DNA of 64,000 nt from Tardiphaga robiniae (GTDB taxonomy: Bacteria; Pseudomonadota; Alphaproteobacteria; Rhizobiales; Xanthobacteraceae). Of this stretch, positions 21,239 through 29,235 are shown in pieces. Numbering within the stretch: the first letter of the stretch is position 1; each line of letters starts with the position of its first letter. Below the pieces are notes generated by a model. The model did not search any database and was not told the origin of the DNA. It was given only the letters and a program-made list of their open reading frames with translations. The translations under genes were made by a program, and so were the position numbers. The stretch is from contig NZ_JABMCJ010000092.1 of the NCBI RefSeq assembly GCF_013359755.1, forward strand, positions 310,001 through 374,000, given 5' to 3'.

Positions 21239-22015
21239 CTAAGTTAAAGACGTGCCAAAGTCTGGTCTCATTTTGTATCGCGAGGGCGCAAATTTCAGGT
21301 GGTGCGCGATTGGTGCGAGGGGGTCCCGCGAGATCGGGAGCGTTATGACGAAATTTCGTGCAGTGACATAGCAGGCATCGTGCTCGAGCTTAAACGTAAA
21401 TGGCTTGCTCCAAGTAGGATCATCAACGGTGGTCGCGGGCGCTCCGCTAAGCAGTATTTGGTAGCGAGAGCCGAGATTGCGATGAAAGCGATGCGGATTG
21501 AAGAATTGTTCGCGCAAGAGAAGCCCGCTCTTCATCAAAGTAGTGATGTACCCAAACTCCTCGACCATTGCGAGATACCCGAGTATCAGACCTCCGATGA
21601 TGTGCGTGTTATATAGTCGCTTGTCTTCGCTCTTAGTGACGGCGCGGCCCGACAAGATATCAGCAATCGGACCGTCGAAGTGCTTACCTTTCCAACTATT
21701 GCACCCGCTGCCGTGCAGCGGCGAATTCTTGTAGAGCAGAGGTTTCCTGCACAAGAGGATGTTGCGCGCACGAACATTGCGCGGTGTTGCAGGATCATTC
21801 CTCACCTCCAGGGGGTCTTCACGCAGTGCCTGTTGCGGGATGACGTGCTCCAGATCGAAATCATCTTGCGGCAAAAAGCGTCCGCAAGCGCAGCACATCA
21901 GCAGCCGATTGTTTGCGATTTCGGGGACGAACTTAGTCAGGTAGGCCCGCATCTTGTGCCACAGCCGCTCCTTGATCGAAGTATCGAGCAACTCGGACAT
22001 TTCTACTCTGCCCAT
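21239..22015 (-). CDS. HNH endonuclease domain protein
   Basis: A protein of 258 residues. The HNH (beta-beta-alpha metal) fold is visible: a Cys pair C41-x2-C44 (in CCACGRF), the core DLEHVIP with Glu56-His57 in place of the more usual Asp-His, Asn85 (RNILLC) with Cys89, and GCNSWKGKHFDG with Cys105. The remaining C-terminal 140 residues match nothing I know. The reading frame overlaps the end of the upstream gene (stop at 22003) by 13 bases; ATG at 22000 (MSELLD) is an equally good start, two bases after that stop. The pair is therefore probably translationally coupled. Base composition is clearly lower in GC than neighbours, suggesting transfer. Confidence 0.75.
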   Translation of the reverse strand: MGRVEMSELLDTSIKERLWHKMRAYLTKFVPEIANNRLLMCCACGRFLPQDDFDLEHVIPQQALREDPLEVRNDPATPRNVRARNILLCRKPLLYKNSPLHGSGCNSWKGKHFDGPIADILSGRAVTKSEDKRLYNTHIIGGLILGYLAMVEEFGYITTLMKSGLLLREQFFNPHRFHRNLGSRYQILLSGAPATTVDDPTWSKPFTFKLEHDACYVTARNFVITLPISRDPLAPIAHHLKFAPSRYKMRPDFGTSLT

Positions 22016-22881
22016 ACTCGGTAAAATAAGGAAGTTAAGCGTGCTTTTATGCGTTCGGTGGCAGTGAGTTCCTTTTTGAAACCCTTCACCCAGTCCCTAT
22101 AATTACTGTCGGGCGGGATGAGTCCGGCTTTTTTTGCTATATCCCAATTGGGTGGCCCGATTTTTTTACCTGGTAGGCGGTATCGCCAGCGATAATTTGC
22201 TCGTAGCGCATGCTCGGCCTCGATTATGCGGTCGCCGAGCTGTCGACCAAAAAATATACAATCGTCCGTTTGAGCGTATAGGGCGTGAACGCAATCCTTC
22301 CAGCGAGTATCTTGCCCGCCGCCGCTTGGAAGTCCCAAGTAGAAGGAGAGTTTTTCTAAGTGGCCAGTCGGCGCCTTTCCGCGAAATTCCTTTGTCAGCT
22401 CGTTCCTCAGATCAATCGTTCTCTTGAGGTCATCCGCGGATTCACAAAGCGCAACTACAGTGGCGATACTCCTTCCGCCTAAGAAGCATTTTTCGAAGAG
22501 TGTTTTCTCCAAAGCAGGAGTTGCAAAAGTAGTTTGTGACAGAGTTTGCAAATCTAAATTTGCGTTGAACGTGCCTTGTGGATTTCGCTGATAGTCGGTG
22601 AACGCGGCAAAAACAGAGTCGAAGTTCTCTTTCAGGGATCGGACGTGCTGGCTCTTTATGGCGAGGGCTTTGTTGACCACTGCAAAGCATAGCGCTTGCG
22701 CGGCGCGCAGTGCGCGCAACTCGGCTACGATTTCCTTTTTCTTCTGGGATCTGCTCGTCACCCAAGCACCAAAAAGAGCGCCAATCGCGGCCGTAAGAAA
22801 AGTTTTTACCGCGCCAGGCGTTTGGTGCCAGATCGCTTGTGCGTAATCCAAAATCGTCACGTTATCCCCCGCTTCAGGCAT
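22003..22881 (-). CDS. membrane-anchored helical protein of unknown function
   Basis: A protein of 292 residues with one membrane segment (about 24-41, AVKTFLTAAIGALFGAW) followed by a basic stop (SRSQKKKE) and a long, mostly helical cytoplasmic part. No catalytic motif or named domain was recognised. It sits immediately upstream of, and overlaps, the HNH nuclease gene. ATG at 22881 is used; a GTG at residue 8 preceded by GGGGGA is an alternative. Line 22501-22560 of the gene has 21 G/C in 60, far below the surrounding chromosome. A membrane sensor paired with a nuclease effector is a plausible but unproven reading. Confidence 0.65.
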   Translation of the reverse strand: MPEAGDNVTILDYAQAIWHQTPGAVKTFLTAAIGALFGAWVTSRSQKKKEIVAELRALRAAQALCFAVVNKALAIKSQHVRSLKENFDSVFAAFTDYQRNPQGTFNANLDLQTLSQTTFATPALEKTLFEKCFLGGRSIATVVALCESADDLKRTIDLRNELTKEFRGKAPTGHLEKLSFYLGLPSGGGQDTRWKDCVHALYAQTDDCIFFGRQLGDRIIEAEHALRANYRWRYRLPGKKIGPPNWDIAKKAGLIPPDSNYRDWVKGFKKELTATERIKARLTSLFYRVWAE

Positions 22882-23196
22882 CTCATCGCAACCTTAGCGA
22901 GAGATCAAGGGACTCGACGCGCGAGAGTGCCCTCTAAGGGAGGCTTCATCCAACTGCCGGTGCTGCTGGATTCACGTCGGACGGCGCGACGATCGTGTAG
23001 CCACTCGGGCCGGCAGGCCGGTCGTCGCTGTACGGAATGCTCAAGGATCGGTTCGGAGTGACCTGGGCTCTGGATGTCGAGACGAAGTCGGCTGCGGCTT
23101 GATCGATCAGACGACGGGCAATGGTGCGGCGAGCGTTCGCCCATGCTCGTGTGTCGTCAGCGCGTTGTGTGAGGGGCTTGGTGTTTTGGCCGGTCG
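22882..23196. other. non-coding or remnant stretch in the smc-dsbA interval
   Basis: 315 bases. A minus-strand frame here is open and protein-like (it runs to a stop at about 22949) but has no plausible start codon, so it may be a gene remnant. No RNA or repeat was recognised. Confidence 0.3.
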
Positions 23197-23310
23197 TTAC
23201 ACGTCCCGCGCATATCCATTCGGACGACGCTGCTGCGGCGCGCCGAGCACGGCGATGCAGAGGCCGAGAAATGCCAGGCCGATGATCTCGCAGATGAAAT
23301 TTTCAAACAT
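23197..23310 (-). CDS. small hydrophobic protein
   Basis: A protein of 37 residues starting MFENFICEIIGLAFLGLCIAV, with one membrane segment (about 5-22) and a polar end (QQRRPNGYARDV). GAGGG lies before the ATG at 23310. Too short for a family call; supported by the ribosome-binding site and the clear amphipathic-to-hydrophobic layout. Confidence 0.45.
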   Translation of the reverse strand: MFENFICEIIGLAFLGLCIAVLGAPQQRRPNGYARDV

Positions 23311-23457
23311 GATACGCCCTCACGCTAATGGGATGAGAATGCGGAGATGGCGCTTAAGCGTTCCTTAATGCGCGTTTACACCTGGAATCAGGGTTAATCC
23401 GGGGGCGCGTCATCCGTTAAGATCTGGGAGGCGCGTGGGCGCGGCTGTCGCCGGACT

Positions 23458-23499
23458 GCTACCGCAGGGCTGCTACCGCAGGGTGCCAGCCGCAGGGTG
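23458..23499. repeat. short tandem repeat, three 14-base units
   Basis: Three imperfect copies of TGCTACCGCAGGGC lie head to tail; the third has diverged to GCCAGCCGCAGGGT. They end just beyond the stop of the minus-strand gene at 23500. Confidence 0.6.
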
Positions 23500-23751
23500 T
23501 CAGCGAGCGTGAGTCTCTGCGCTGCGCGGCATCGGAATTTTGGCCTTCAGCGCGGCTTCGCCTTCGGGCGTGATGCAATAGCGCACCAGCGAGCCGGCCT
23601 GGAGCGCGATCCAGGTCTTGGCGACCATCTTGGACAGGGTCTTCGGCCCGGCAGGCATCAAATGCGGCGCAAGCAGGCCCGGCGTATCGCGCAATTTCTG
23701 AAGCGCGGTGCGCTCGACATAATGCGGCAGGTGGCTGGCGCGTGTCGGCAT
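23500..23751 (-). CDS. small conserved hypothetical protein
   Basis: A protein of 83 residues beginning MPTRASHLPHYVERTALQKL. The pattern (helical, then SLVRYCITPEGEAALKAKIP) resembles the winged-helix end of small regulators, where a residue run such as YxITxxGxxAL closes the domain. DNA binding is only a suggestion. This frame is preferred over a longer overlapping one because its codon use fits the local GC pattern and its product is protein-like. Confidence 0.55.
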   Translation of the reverse strand: MPTRASHLPHYVERTALQKLRDTPGLLAPHLMPAGPKTLSKMVAKTWIALQAGSLVRYCITPEGEAALKAKIPMPRSAETHAR

Positions 23752-24369
23752 GGGGCAAGTCTCATCAGGTTGGACGAGGGGAACTGAACTATTCTTTTGG
23801 GTGAACTACATGAACGCATGAGCGCGGCTTCAGTTGCATCCGGCATCGAAAAAATGCCTGGCGGACACTTGACAATTTTCCTATAAGATTATAATCAAAT
23901 CTTATCCGGTTCGCGAGGGGCGCTTCATGAGGCGTCTTGAGGTGGGACAGGATGCGGCGCCTGCGGGTGTGGGGTGACGTACCCCGCACACTCGGGAGGC
24001 TTGGGGTCACCGTCCGGGCCCACTACGGGGCTCTGCCACTCATGCTGGCTGGACGTGGTATTGGTGAACGGCGCGAAATCGTCGGGATAAGCGGAGTGCG
24101 GAGCTCTGCCCTTTACCCGGAAGAACGGTCCCGAAGCTAAAAAGACGTCGCGGTGGCGCGCCCTCAAGGCGTTGCGCGGTTGCAGCTTGCCGGCGTTCCG
24201 GTGGAGCGGATCGCGACACACACCACCCTTTGCGCCTGATGGCGCGCCGCGACCCCTCATGTTTCAGGAGGGGGGATTGCTCACACCTCGGACGCGCAAG
24301 CGCCGCGAGACTGCGAGAGCTTGGCTGTTTGAAGCGAAGAATCAGAGAACACGATGGCGCGGCAGCGCG
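23752..24369. other. long non-coding stretch, possible dispersed element
   Basis: 618 bases. An AT-rich patch (about 23870-23910, ataagattataatcaaatctta) precedes a GC-rich segment (about 23925-24260). The minus strand of that segment has an open frame of 111 codons rich in Pro, Ser and Arg (for example TPHPQAPHPVPPQ), which reads more like a repeated non-coding element than a protein. I have an impression of near-identical segments in other Bradyrhizobiaceae genomes, from memory only. Confidence 0.35.
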
Positions 24370-24714
24370 CTAATGCGATGCGCTGGCCGAGAACGCGTTG
24401 ACGATGACCACGCCGGTCAGGATGAAGCCGATGCCGATAATGGCGGCGAGATCGAGCGCCTGCCGGAATGCAAAATAGCTCACCGCCGAAATCAGCACGA
24501 TGCCGAGCCCGCTCCAGATCGCATAGGCGATGCCGACCGGCATCACTTTCAGCGCATGGGACAGGAAATAGAGCGACAGGATGTAGCAGACGGCCATGCC
24601 GAACGTCGGCCAGAGCTTCGTGAACTGCTGCGACTGCGCCAGCAGCGCCGTGCCGACGGTCTCCAGCACGATGGCGCAGCCAAGGGCGGCGTAGTTGAGG
24701 AAGGTCGGGGTCAT
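24370..24714 (-). CDS. SMR family small multidrug-type efflux protein
   Basis: A protein of 114 residues with four membrane helices. The essential Glu18 lies in helix 1 (AIVLETVGTALLAQS), and the signature YAIWSGLGIVLIS is in helix 3. This is the EmrE/SugE type, a dimeric proton-coupled exporter of cationic compounds in the inner membrane; the substrate is not predictable. It sits between the unusual interval and dsbA, separated from dsbA by a short hairpin repeat. Confidence 0.9.
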   Translation of the reverse strand: MTPTFLNYAALGCAIVLETVGTALLAQSQQFTKLWPTFGMAVCYILSLYFLSHALKVMPVGIAYAIWSGLGIVLISAVSYFAFRQALDLAAIIGIGFILTGVVIVNAFSASASH

Positions 24715-24737
24715 GAAAGGGCTCGGGCGTTCAGGAA

Positions 24738-24770
24738 TCCCTCCCCGCGCGAAAACGGGGGAGGGACAAG
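24738..24770. repeat. short GC-rich hairpin
   Basis: TCCCTCCCC ... GGGGGAGGGA with a loop of cgcgaaaac, followed by acaagaaaa. It lies just past the stop of dsbA (24777, minus strand). Read on the minus strand it ends TTTTCTTG before the stem, so it may be a fragment of the dispersed repeats rather than a true terminator. Confidence 0.4.
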
Positions 24771-24776
24771 AAAACC

Positions 24777-25436
24777 TCAGCTCTTCAGCAGCGGGGTGAT
24801 CTTCTTGGAGAATTCCTCGAACGACTGCTCGCCCTTCAGCATTTCGCCATTGATGAAGAAGGTCGGTGTCGAGTTCACCTTCAGCACTTCATTGGCGTAT
24901 TTCTGGTCAGCGGCGATCTTGTCGAGCAGCGCCTGGTCCTTCAGGCATTCTTCCACGGCCTGCTGGCTGAGGCCGGCCTGCTTGCCGATGCGGGTCAGGG
25001 TCGCGGCGGTGTCCTTCATCACCCAGTCGTTCTGCTGCTTGAACAGCATGTCGATGACGGCGAAGTACTTGCCCGAGTCTTCCTTGGCGATGCAGCGCGC
25101 CAGCATCGAGCCGGCGGCGGCCTTGATGTCGAGCGGGAATTCGCGAAACACGAAGCGGATCTTGTTGGTGTCGATGAAGGCTTCCTTGATCTTCGGGAAC
25201 ACCTGCTCGGTGAAGGCCGCGCAATGCGGGCAGGTCATCGAGGCATATTCGGTGACGGTGACGGCGGCATCCTTCGGGCCGAGCGCCATGTCGGGCAGCG
25301 ACACCGGCTTGGCGACGTCGACGGCGTTCTGCGCGAATGCCTCGGAGATCAGCTGCAGCGGCGACAGGCCGATGGCTGCTGCGGCGCCGGTGAGGGCAAT
25401 GGCGGCGGTGAAGTCACGGCGCGTGATGATCAAAGG
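24777..25436 (-). CDS. DsbA-family thiol:disulfide oxidoreductase
   Basis: A protein of 219 residues with a thioredoxin fold. The active site is C68-P-H-C71 (MTCPHC), and the cis-Pro loop is in STPTFFING. The N-terminus ITRRDFTAAIAL has the twin-arginine pattern, so export by Tat is likely, with cleavage near AFAQN; it acts in the periplasm. The start is taken as TTG at 25436, with GGAG seven bases before it, rather than a longer ATG frame to 25469. It lies in the conserved order smc, dsbA, dciA-like, mutY of relatives. Confidence 0.88.
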   Translation of the reverse strand, partial: PLIITRRDFTAAIALTGAAAAIGLSPLQLISEAFAQNAVDVAKPVSLPDMALGPKDAAVTVTEYASMTCPHCAAFTEQVFPKIKEAFIDTNKIRFVFREFPLDIKAAAGSMLARCIAKEDSGKYFAVIDMLFKQQNDWVMKDTAATLTRIGKQAGLSQQAVEECLKDQALLDKIAADQKYANEVLKVNSTPTFFINGEMLKGEQSFEEFSKKITPLLKS

Positions 25437-25538
25437 AATGCTCCAAAGCGGCGGCGGACGCCGGGACAAGGTTCGCTTCGCTAACTTGAAACCACAAATG
25501 TGGCAAGCACGCGCCGGTTCCGGGCGAGCTGGAAAGCC

Positions 25539-26018
25539 TCAACTTCGCTTGATCGAGGCGCCGAGCCGCGCCAGCGCCTCGCGCAAGGCGTCGTCCTCGA
25601 CCTCGGGCAGCGTTTCCGCAAACTGGGCGATGGCCTTGGCATCCGGCGGCTTCACGGTGCGGCGAGGCTGCGGCCGTGACAGCGGCGCCTGGCGCAGCGC
25701 GATCTTGCCGACCGCATTCCAGCCGAAAAAGCGATTCACCCGCTGCAGGATCGCATCCGACGAATGCTGGATCTCCAGCGCCATCGGGCCCTCGACGCGC
25801 AGGATGAGCGTCGCCGGCTCCTGCGGCTGGCCTTCCACCGGCCGCGGCCACTGGATCTTCAAGGGCTCCGAGAAATTCGCCACCTGCTGGCCGGCGATTT
25901 CGGCCCAGCGTGTCACCAGCTCGCGCGAAGCAAAGCCCTGTTTGGCATAGGCATCGGCAAACACCCCGCCGAGCAGGACGGAGAGCGGTTTCGCCGAGAT
26001 ATAGCCGGGCTTGTTCAT
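25539..26018 (-). CDS. DUF721 / DciA-like protein
   Basis: A protein of 159 residues beginning MNKPGYISAKPLSVLLGGVF. The DUF721 core LVTRWAEIAGQQVANFSEPLKIQWP and the segment LILRVEGPMALEIQHSSDAILQRVNRFFG match the family that includes DciA, the loader of replicative helicase in bacteria lacking DnaC. The C-terminal third is a variable linker. Alternative starts at 26039 and 26048 would approach or overlap the divergent mutY start at 26047; 26018 leaves a 28-base gap. Confidence 0.8.
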   Translation of the reverse strand: MNKPGYISAKPLSVLLGGVFADAYAKQGFASRELVTRWAEIAGQQVANFSEPLKIQWPRPVEGQPQEPATLILRVEGPMALEIQHSSDAILQRVNRFFGWNAVGKIALRQAPLSRPQPRRTVKPPDAKAIAQFAETLPEVEDDALREALARLGASIKRS

Positions 26019-26046
26019 GGTCGGGCGTTTTGGATACATGGTCGGC

Positions 26047-27159
26047 ATGAGTCTATCAGCCGCCGCCACCCGACGAAAGAAACCTTCCGCACGGGATAGC
26101 GGGGAAAGCGCCGCCGCCAAGCGTCCGGCCCAACTGCTCGCCTGGTATGACAAGCATCGCCGCAGGTTGCCGTGGCGGCCATTGCCCGGCGAGGGCATCG
26201 ATCCCTACCGCGTCTGGCTGTCGGAAATCATGCTGCAACAGACGACGGTTCAGGCGGTGGGGCCGTATTTCGCCAAGTTCCTGGCGCGCTGGCCTACCGT
26301 GAGCGATCTCGGCAGCGCCTCGCAGGACGACGTGCTGCGGATGTGGGCGGGGCTCGGCTATTACTCCCGCGCGCGCAATCTCCATGCCTGCGCCGTCACC
26401 GTGCTGCGCGATCATGGCGGCGTCTTCCCGGATACCGAGGACGGGTTGCGCGCGCTGCCGGGCATCGGGCCCTATACGGCGTCAGCCATCGCCGCGATTG
26501 CCTTCGGCCGCCAATGCATGCCGGTAGATGGCAATATCGAGCGCGTCACGTCGCGGCTCTATGCGGTGGAAGAACCGCTGCCGAAATCCAAGCCGGTGAT
26601 TGTGGCGCTGGCTGCGACATTGCTCGGTCCGACGCGGGCGGGCGACAGCGCCCAGGCGCTGATGGATCTCGGCTCCACCATCTGCACGCCCAAAAAACCC
26701 GCCTGTGCGCTGTGCCCGATCAATGACGATTGCGCAGCAAAGACCCGCGGCGATCAGGAGACGTTTCCGCGCAAGGCGCCGAAGAAGGCCGGCATACTGC
26801 GGCGTGGTGCGGCTTTCGTGGTCACGCGCGGCAACGAACTCCTGGTGCGCACCCGCCCGGAAAAGGGCCTGCTGGGAAACATGACCGAAGTGCCGTCATC
26901 GGAGTGGCTCGCCGGTCACGACGACAAGGACGCCTTGAAGCAGGCGCCAACCTTAAAAAATCTCACGGCATGGCATCGCAAAACCGGCGCGGTCACCCAT
27001 ATCTTCACACACTTCCCGCTGGAGCTCGCCGTCTATACGGCGCATGTGCCGCCCCGCACCCGCCCCCCGGAGGGGATGCGCTGGGTCCCGATCGCAACAT
27101 TGGACGACGAAGCCTTGCCGAACGTCATGCGCAAGGTCATCGCGCACGGGCTCGATTGA
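26047..27159 (+). CDS. mutY: A/G-specific adenine DNA glycosylase
   Basis: A protein of 370 residues that removes adenine mispaired with 8-oxoguanine. The catalytic Glu60 is in LSEIMLQQTT and Asp161 in PVDGNIERV. The helix-hairpin-helix is LPGIGPYTASAI. The 4Fe-4S ligands follow C-x6-C-x2-C-x5-C in CTPKKPACALCPINDDC. A C-terminal NUDIX-like domain for lesion recognition is present (from about 260). ATG at 26047 starts at MSLSAAATRRKK; the product has a basic N-terminal tail. Divergent from the DciA-like gene. Confidence 0.97.
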   Translation: MSLSAAATRRKKPSARDSGESAAAKRPAQLLAWYDKHRRRLPWRPLPGEGIDPYRVWLSEIMLQQTTVQAVGPYFAKFLARWPTVSDLGSASQDDVLRMWAGLGYYSRARNLHACAVTVLRDHGGVFPDTEDGLRALPGIGPYTASAIAAIAFGRQCMPVDGNIERVTSRLYAVEEPLPKSKPVIVALAATLLGPTRAGDSAQALMDLGSTICTPKKPACALCPINDDCAAKTRGDQETFPRKAPKKAGILRRGAAFVVTRGNELLVRTRPEKGLLGNMTEVPSSEWLAGHDDKDALKQAPTLKNLTAWHRKTGAVTHIFTHFPLELAVYTAHVPPRTRPPEGMRWVPIATLDDEALPNVMRKVIAHGLD

Positions 27160-27202
27160 AGTTTGAGTCCAGACGCTTGAATGCGCGCCGGCGCGAGTTG
27201 CA

Positions 27203-28492
27203 TCAACCCGCGCTGGAAAGTTGCGACGATTGCGGCAGCGTCACGATCGGCGGCTTCGCGTTGAGCCCTTCAACCTGAAAACCGGCGACGCGCTTATAGT
27301 TGGCGGCGATGTCTTCCAGTTCCTGCTGCGACAGCACGTCGGTGACGACATCGAATCCCTCAGGCGCGCGCTCCTCGACGATCTGCATGACCTGTTCCGG
27401 TCCGTTGCGGCGGTTCAACATCACAAGGTCAGTGGTCGCGGGGCGTCGTTCGGCCTCATAGGCTTCAAGTGCAGCCGGCACTTCACCTTTGGCGAGAATT
27501 TCACGCGTCAGTACGCGCGCATCGAGGATGGCCTGCGACGCGCCATTGGAGCCGATCGGATACATCGGATGCGCGGCGTCTCCCATCAGCGTGACGCGGC
27601 CGAAGGTCCAGCGATCGACCGGATCGCGGTCGACCAGCGGATATTCATAGGCGTGCGGGCAATTGCTGATCAGGCCGGGCACGTCGAGCCAGTCGAAGCG
27701 CCAGTCCTTGAACCAGGGCAGGAATTCCTCGAGCCGCGCCGCGCGGTTGTAATCCTCACGGCGCCACTCATAGGTCGGCGGCATGTGCCGTTCGGCCACC
27801 CAGTTGATGTCGTACTTTCCGTTGGCATCCGGCTCCTGCGAGATCGGGTAGCAGACGAATTTCAGGATCTCGTGGCCGGCCATGATCATGGTGCGGCCAG
27901 TCAGGAACGCATCGCCCTTGGTGATACCGCGCCACAGAATGCGGCCGTTCCAGAGCGGCGCGCCTTCCTGCGGATAGAGCTTCTGCCGGATGACCGAATG
28001 GATGCCATCGGCGGCGATCAACAGCGTGCCGTCATAGCTGCCAGCGGATTTGCCGGTGGCCTTGTCGATGAAGTCGGCGCGGACGCCGTCCGGCGTTTCC
28101 GTCCAGCCGCTCAGGTGATGGCTGGTGAGGATGTTGTCGGCGCCAAGGCGTTCGATGGCGGTGTCGAGCAGGATCTGCTGTAGCCTGCCACGATGGATCG
28201 AGAACTGCGGCCATTTGTAGCCGGCCTCGATGCCGCGCGGTTCGCTCCAGATCGGCTTGCCGTGCTTGGAGAAGAAGGCGAGTTCGCGGGTGCGCACGCC
28301 GGACGCGTCGAGCTGGTCGTGCAGGCCGAGCTCGATCAGCTCGCGCACCGCATGCGGCAGCACATTGATGCCGACGCCGAGCGGCCTGAGCGCCGGCACG
28401 CTTTCAAACACGCGGCATGGCACGCCGATCTGGTGCAGGCTGAGCGCGAGCGTCAGTCCGCCAATTCCGCCGCCCGCAATGAGAACGGTCAT
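27203..28492 (-). CDS. FAD-dependent monooxygenase
   Basis: A protein of 429 residues of the aromatic hydroxylase (PHBH/salicylate hydroxylase) fold. The dinucleotide motif is VLIAGGGIGGLTLAL (7-12), the DG motif lies in LLIAADGIHSVIR, and the GD motif is LMGDAAHPMYPIGSNGA. The substrate is unknown; an aromatic or cyclic compound hydroxylated with NAD(P)H and oxygen is the family norm. The start at 28492 (MTVLIAGGG) is preferred over a 20-residue longer frame that lacks family similarity. It converges on mutY. Confidence 0.88.
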   Translation of the reverse strand: MTVLIAGGGIGGLTLALSLHQIGVPCRVFESVPALRPLGVGINVLPHAVRELIELGLHDQLDASGVRTRELAFFSKHGKPIWSEPRGIEAGYKWPQFSIHRGRLQQILLDTAIERLGADNILTSHHLSGWTETPDGVRADFIDKATGKSAGSYDGTLLIAADGIHSVIRQKLYPQEGAPLWNGRILWRGITKGDAFLTGRTMIMAGHEILKFVCYPISQEPDANGKYDINWVAERHMPPTYEWRREDYNRAARLEEFLPWFKDWRFDWLDVPGLISNCPHAYEYPLVDRDPVDRWTFGRVTLMGDAAHPMYPIGSNGASQAILDARVLTREILAKGEVPAALEAYEAERRPATTDLVMLNRRNGPEQVMQIVEERAPEGFDVVTDVLSQQELEDIAANYKRVAGFQVEGLNAKPPIVTLPQSSQLSSAG

Positions 28493-28695
28493 TTTTTGTT
28501 GCCTCCCCTCGATTTGATCGAGGTCATGGCACGGGAAAGGCGATCGCGGCAACTGGGACGATCGCGACGGAAAAACGCGTCCGGATCGTCCGCCGGCAGC
28601 GAATTCATGGTGGACAGAACCTTAACGCAAAATTCAGCCGCGTTCCCTAATACCGGTGGCACTAGTTTTTGGGTGAATCGGTCACCAACAGGTCA

Positions 28696-29235
28696 ATGAT
28701 GTCCAACCAGATCAAGCCGAGCGGCCGCGAGACTTTCTTTCCGGCATCGGAGCTCATCGTATCCAAGACGGATCTCAAGGGTCGCATGACCTATGTGAAC
28801 CGTCTGTTCTGCAAGATGGCCGGTTATACCGAAGCCGAGTTGCTCGGCCAGCCGCACAGCTTGATCCGTCATCCCGATATGCCGCGCAGTGTCTTCAAGC
28901 TGCTCTGGGACACCGTCGAGGAACGCCGCGAGATTTTCGCTTTTGTGAAAAACATGGCGAGCAATGGCGATCACTACTGGGTCTTCGCCCATGTCACGCC
29001 GTCCTATGGTCTCGACGGCAAGATCGCTGGCTATCATTCCAATCGCCGTGTCCCGCCGCCGGATCTCATCAAGAAGACGATCGCGCCTGTATATGCCGAC
29101 GTGCTGGCAATCGAGAAGCGGCACGTGAACGGCAAGGAATCCCTCGCCGCCGGCTACAAGGCCCTAACCGATTTCGTTGCATCCCAGAAAGTCAGCTATG
29201 ACGAACTTATGTTTTCTCTCAAGAGCGCAGCTTAG
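28696..29235 (+). CDS. PAS-domain sensor protein (Aer N-terminal/CetB-like)
   Basis: A protein of 179 residues, a single PAS domain (about 15-125) of the Aer type: [63 protein letters not shown]. Aer-type PAS domains bind FAD and report redox or energy state. The last 55 residues are helical. It has no membrane segment and no signalling domain of its own, but its 3' end overlaps by 38 bases the start of a chemotaxis transducer that lacks a sensor. The two probably work together as one receptor. The start follows AGG at 28690. Confidence 0.88.
   Translation: MMSNQIKPSGRETFFPASELIVSKTDLKGRMTYVNRLFCKMAGYTEAELLGQPHSLIRHPDMPRSVFKLLWDTVEERREIFAFVKNMASNGDHYWVFAHVTPSYGLDGKIAGYHSNRRVPPPDLIKKTIAPVYADVLAIEKRHVNGKESLAAGYKALTDFVASQKVSYDELMFSLKSAA

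Noticed and set aside
22890-22930. tRNA-like or attachment-site-like segment (cgagtccc on the minus strand)
   Set aside because: No paired T-arm stem and no acceptor or anticodon arm could be built.
22905-23144. 79-codon minus-strand frame and an alternative frame ending near 22949
   Set aside because: The first has a random-like Arg/Ser/Pro-rich composition. The second looks more protein-like but has no start codon or ribosome-binding site, so it was left as a possible remnant.
24172-25950. 592-codon plus-strand frame through the SMR, dsbA and dciA region
   Set aside because: It runs opposite three well-supported genes and across their boundaries.
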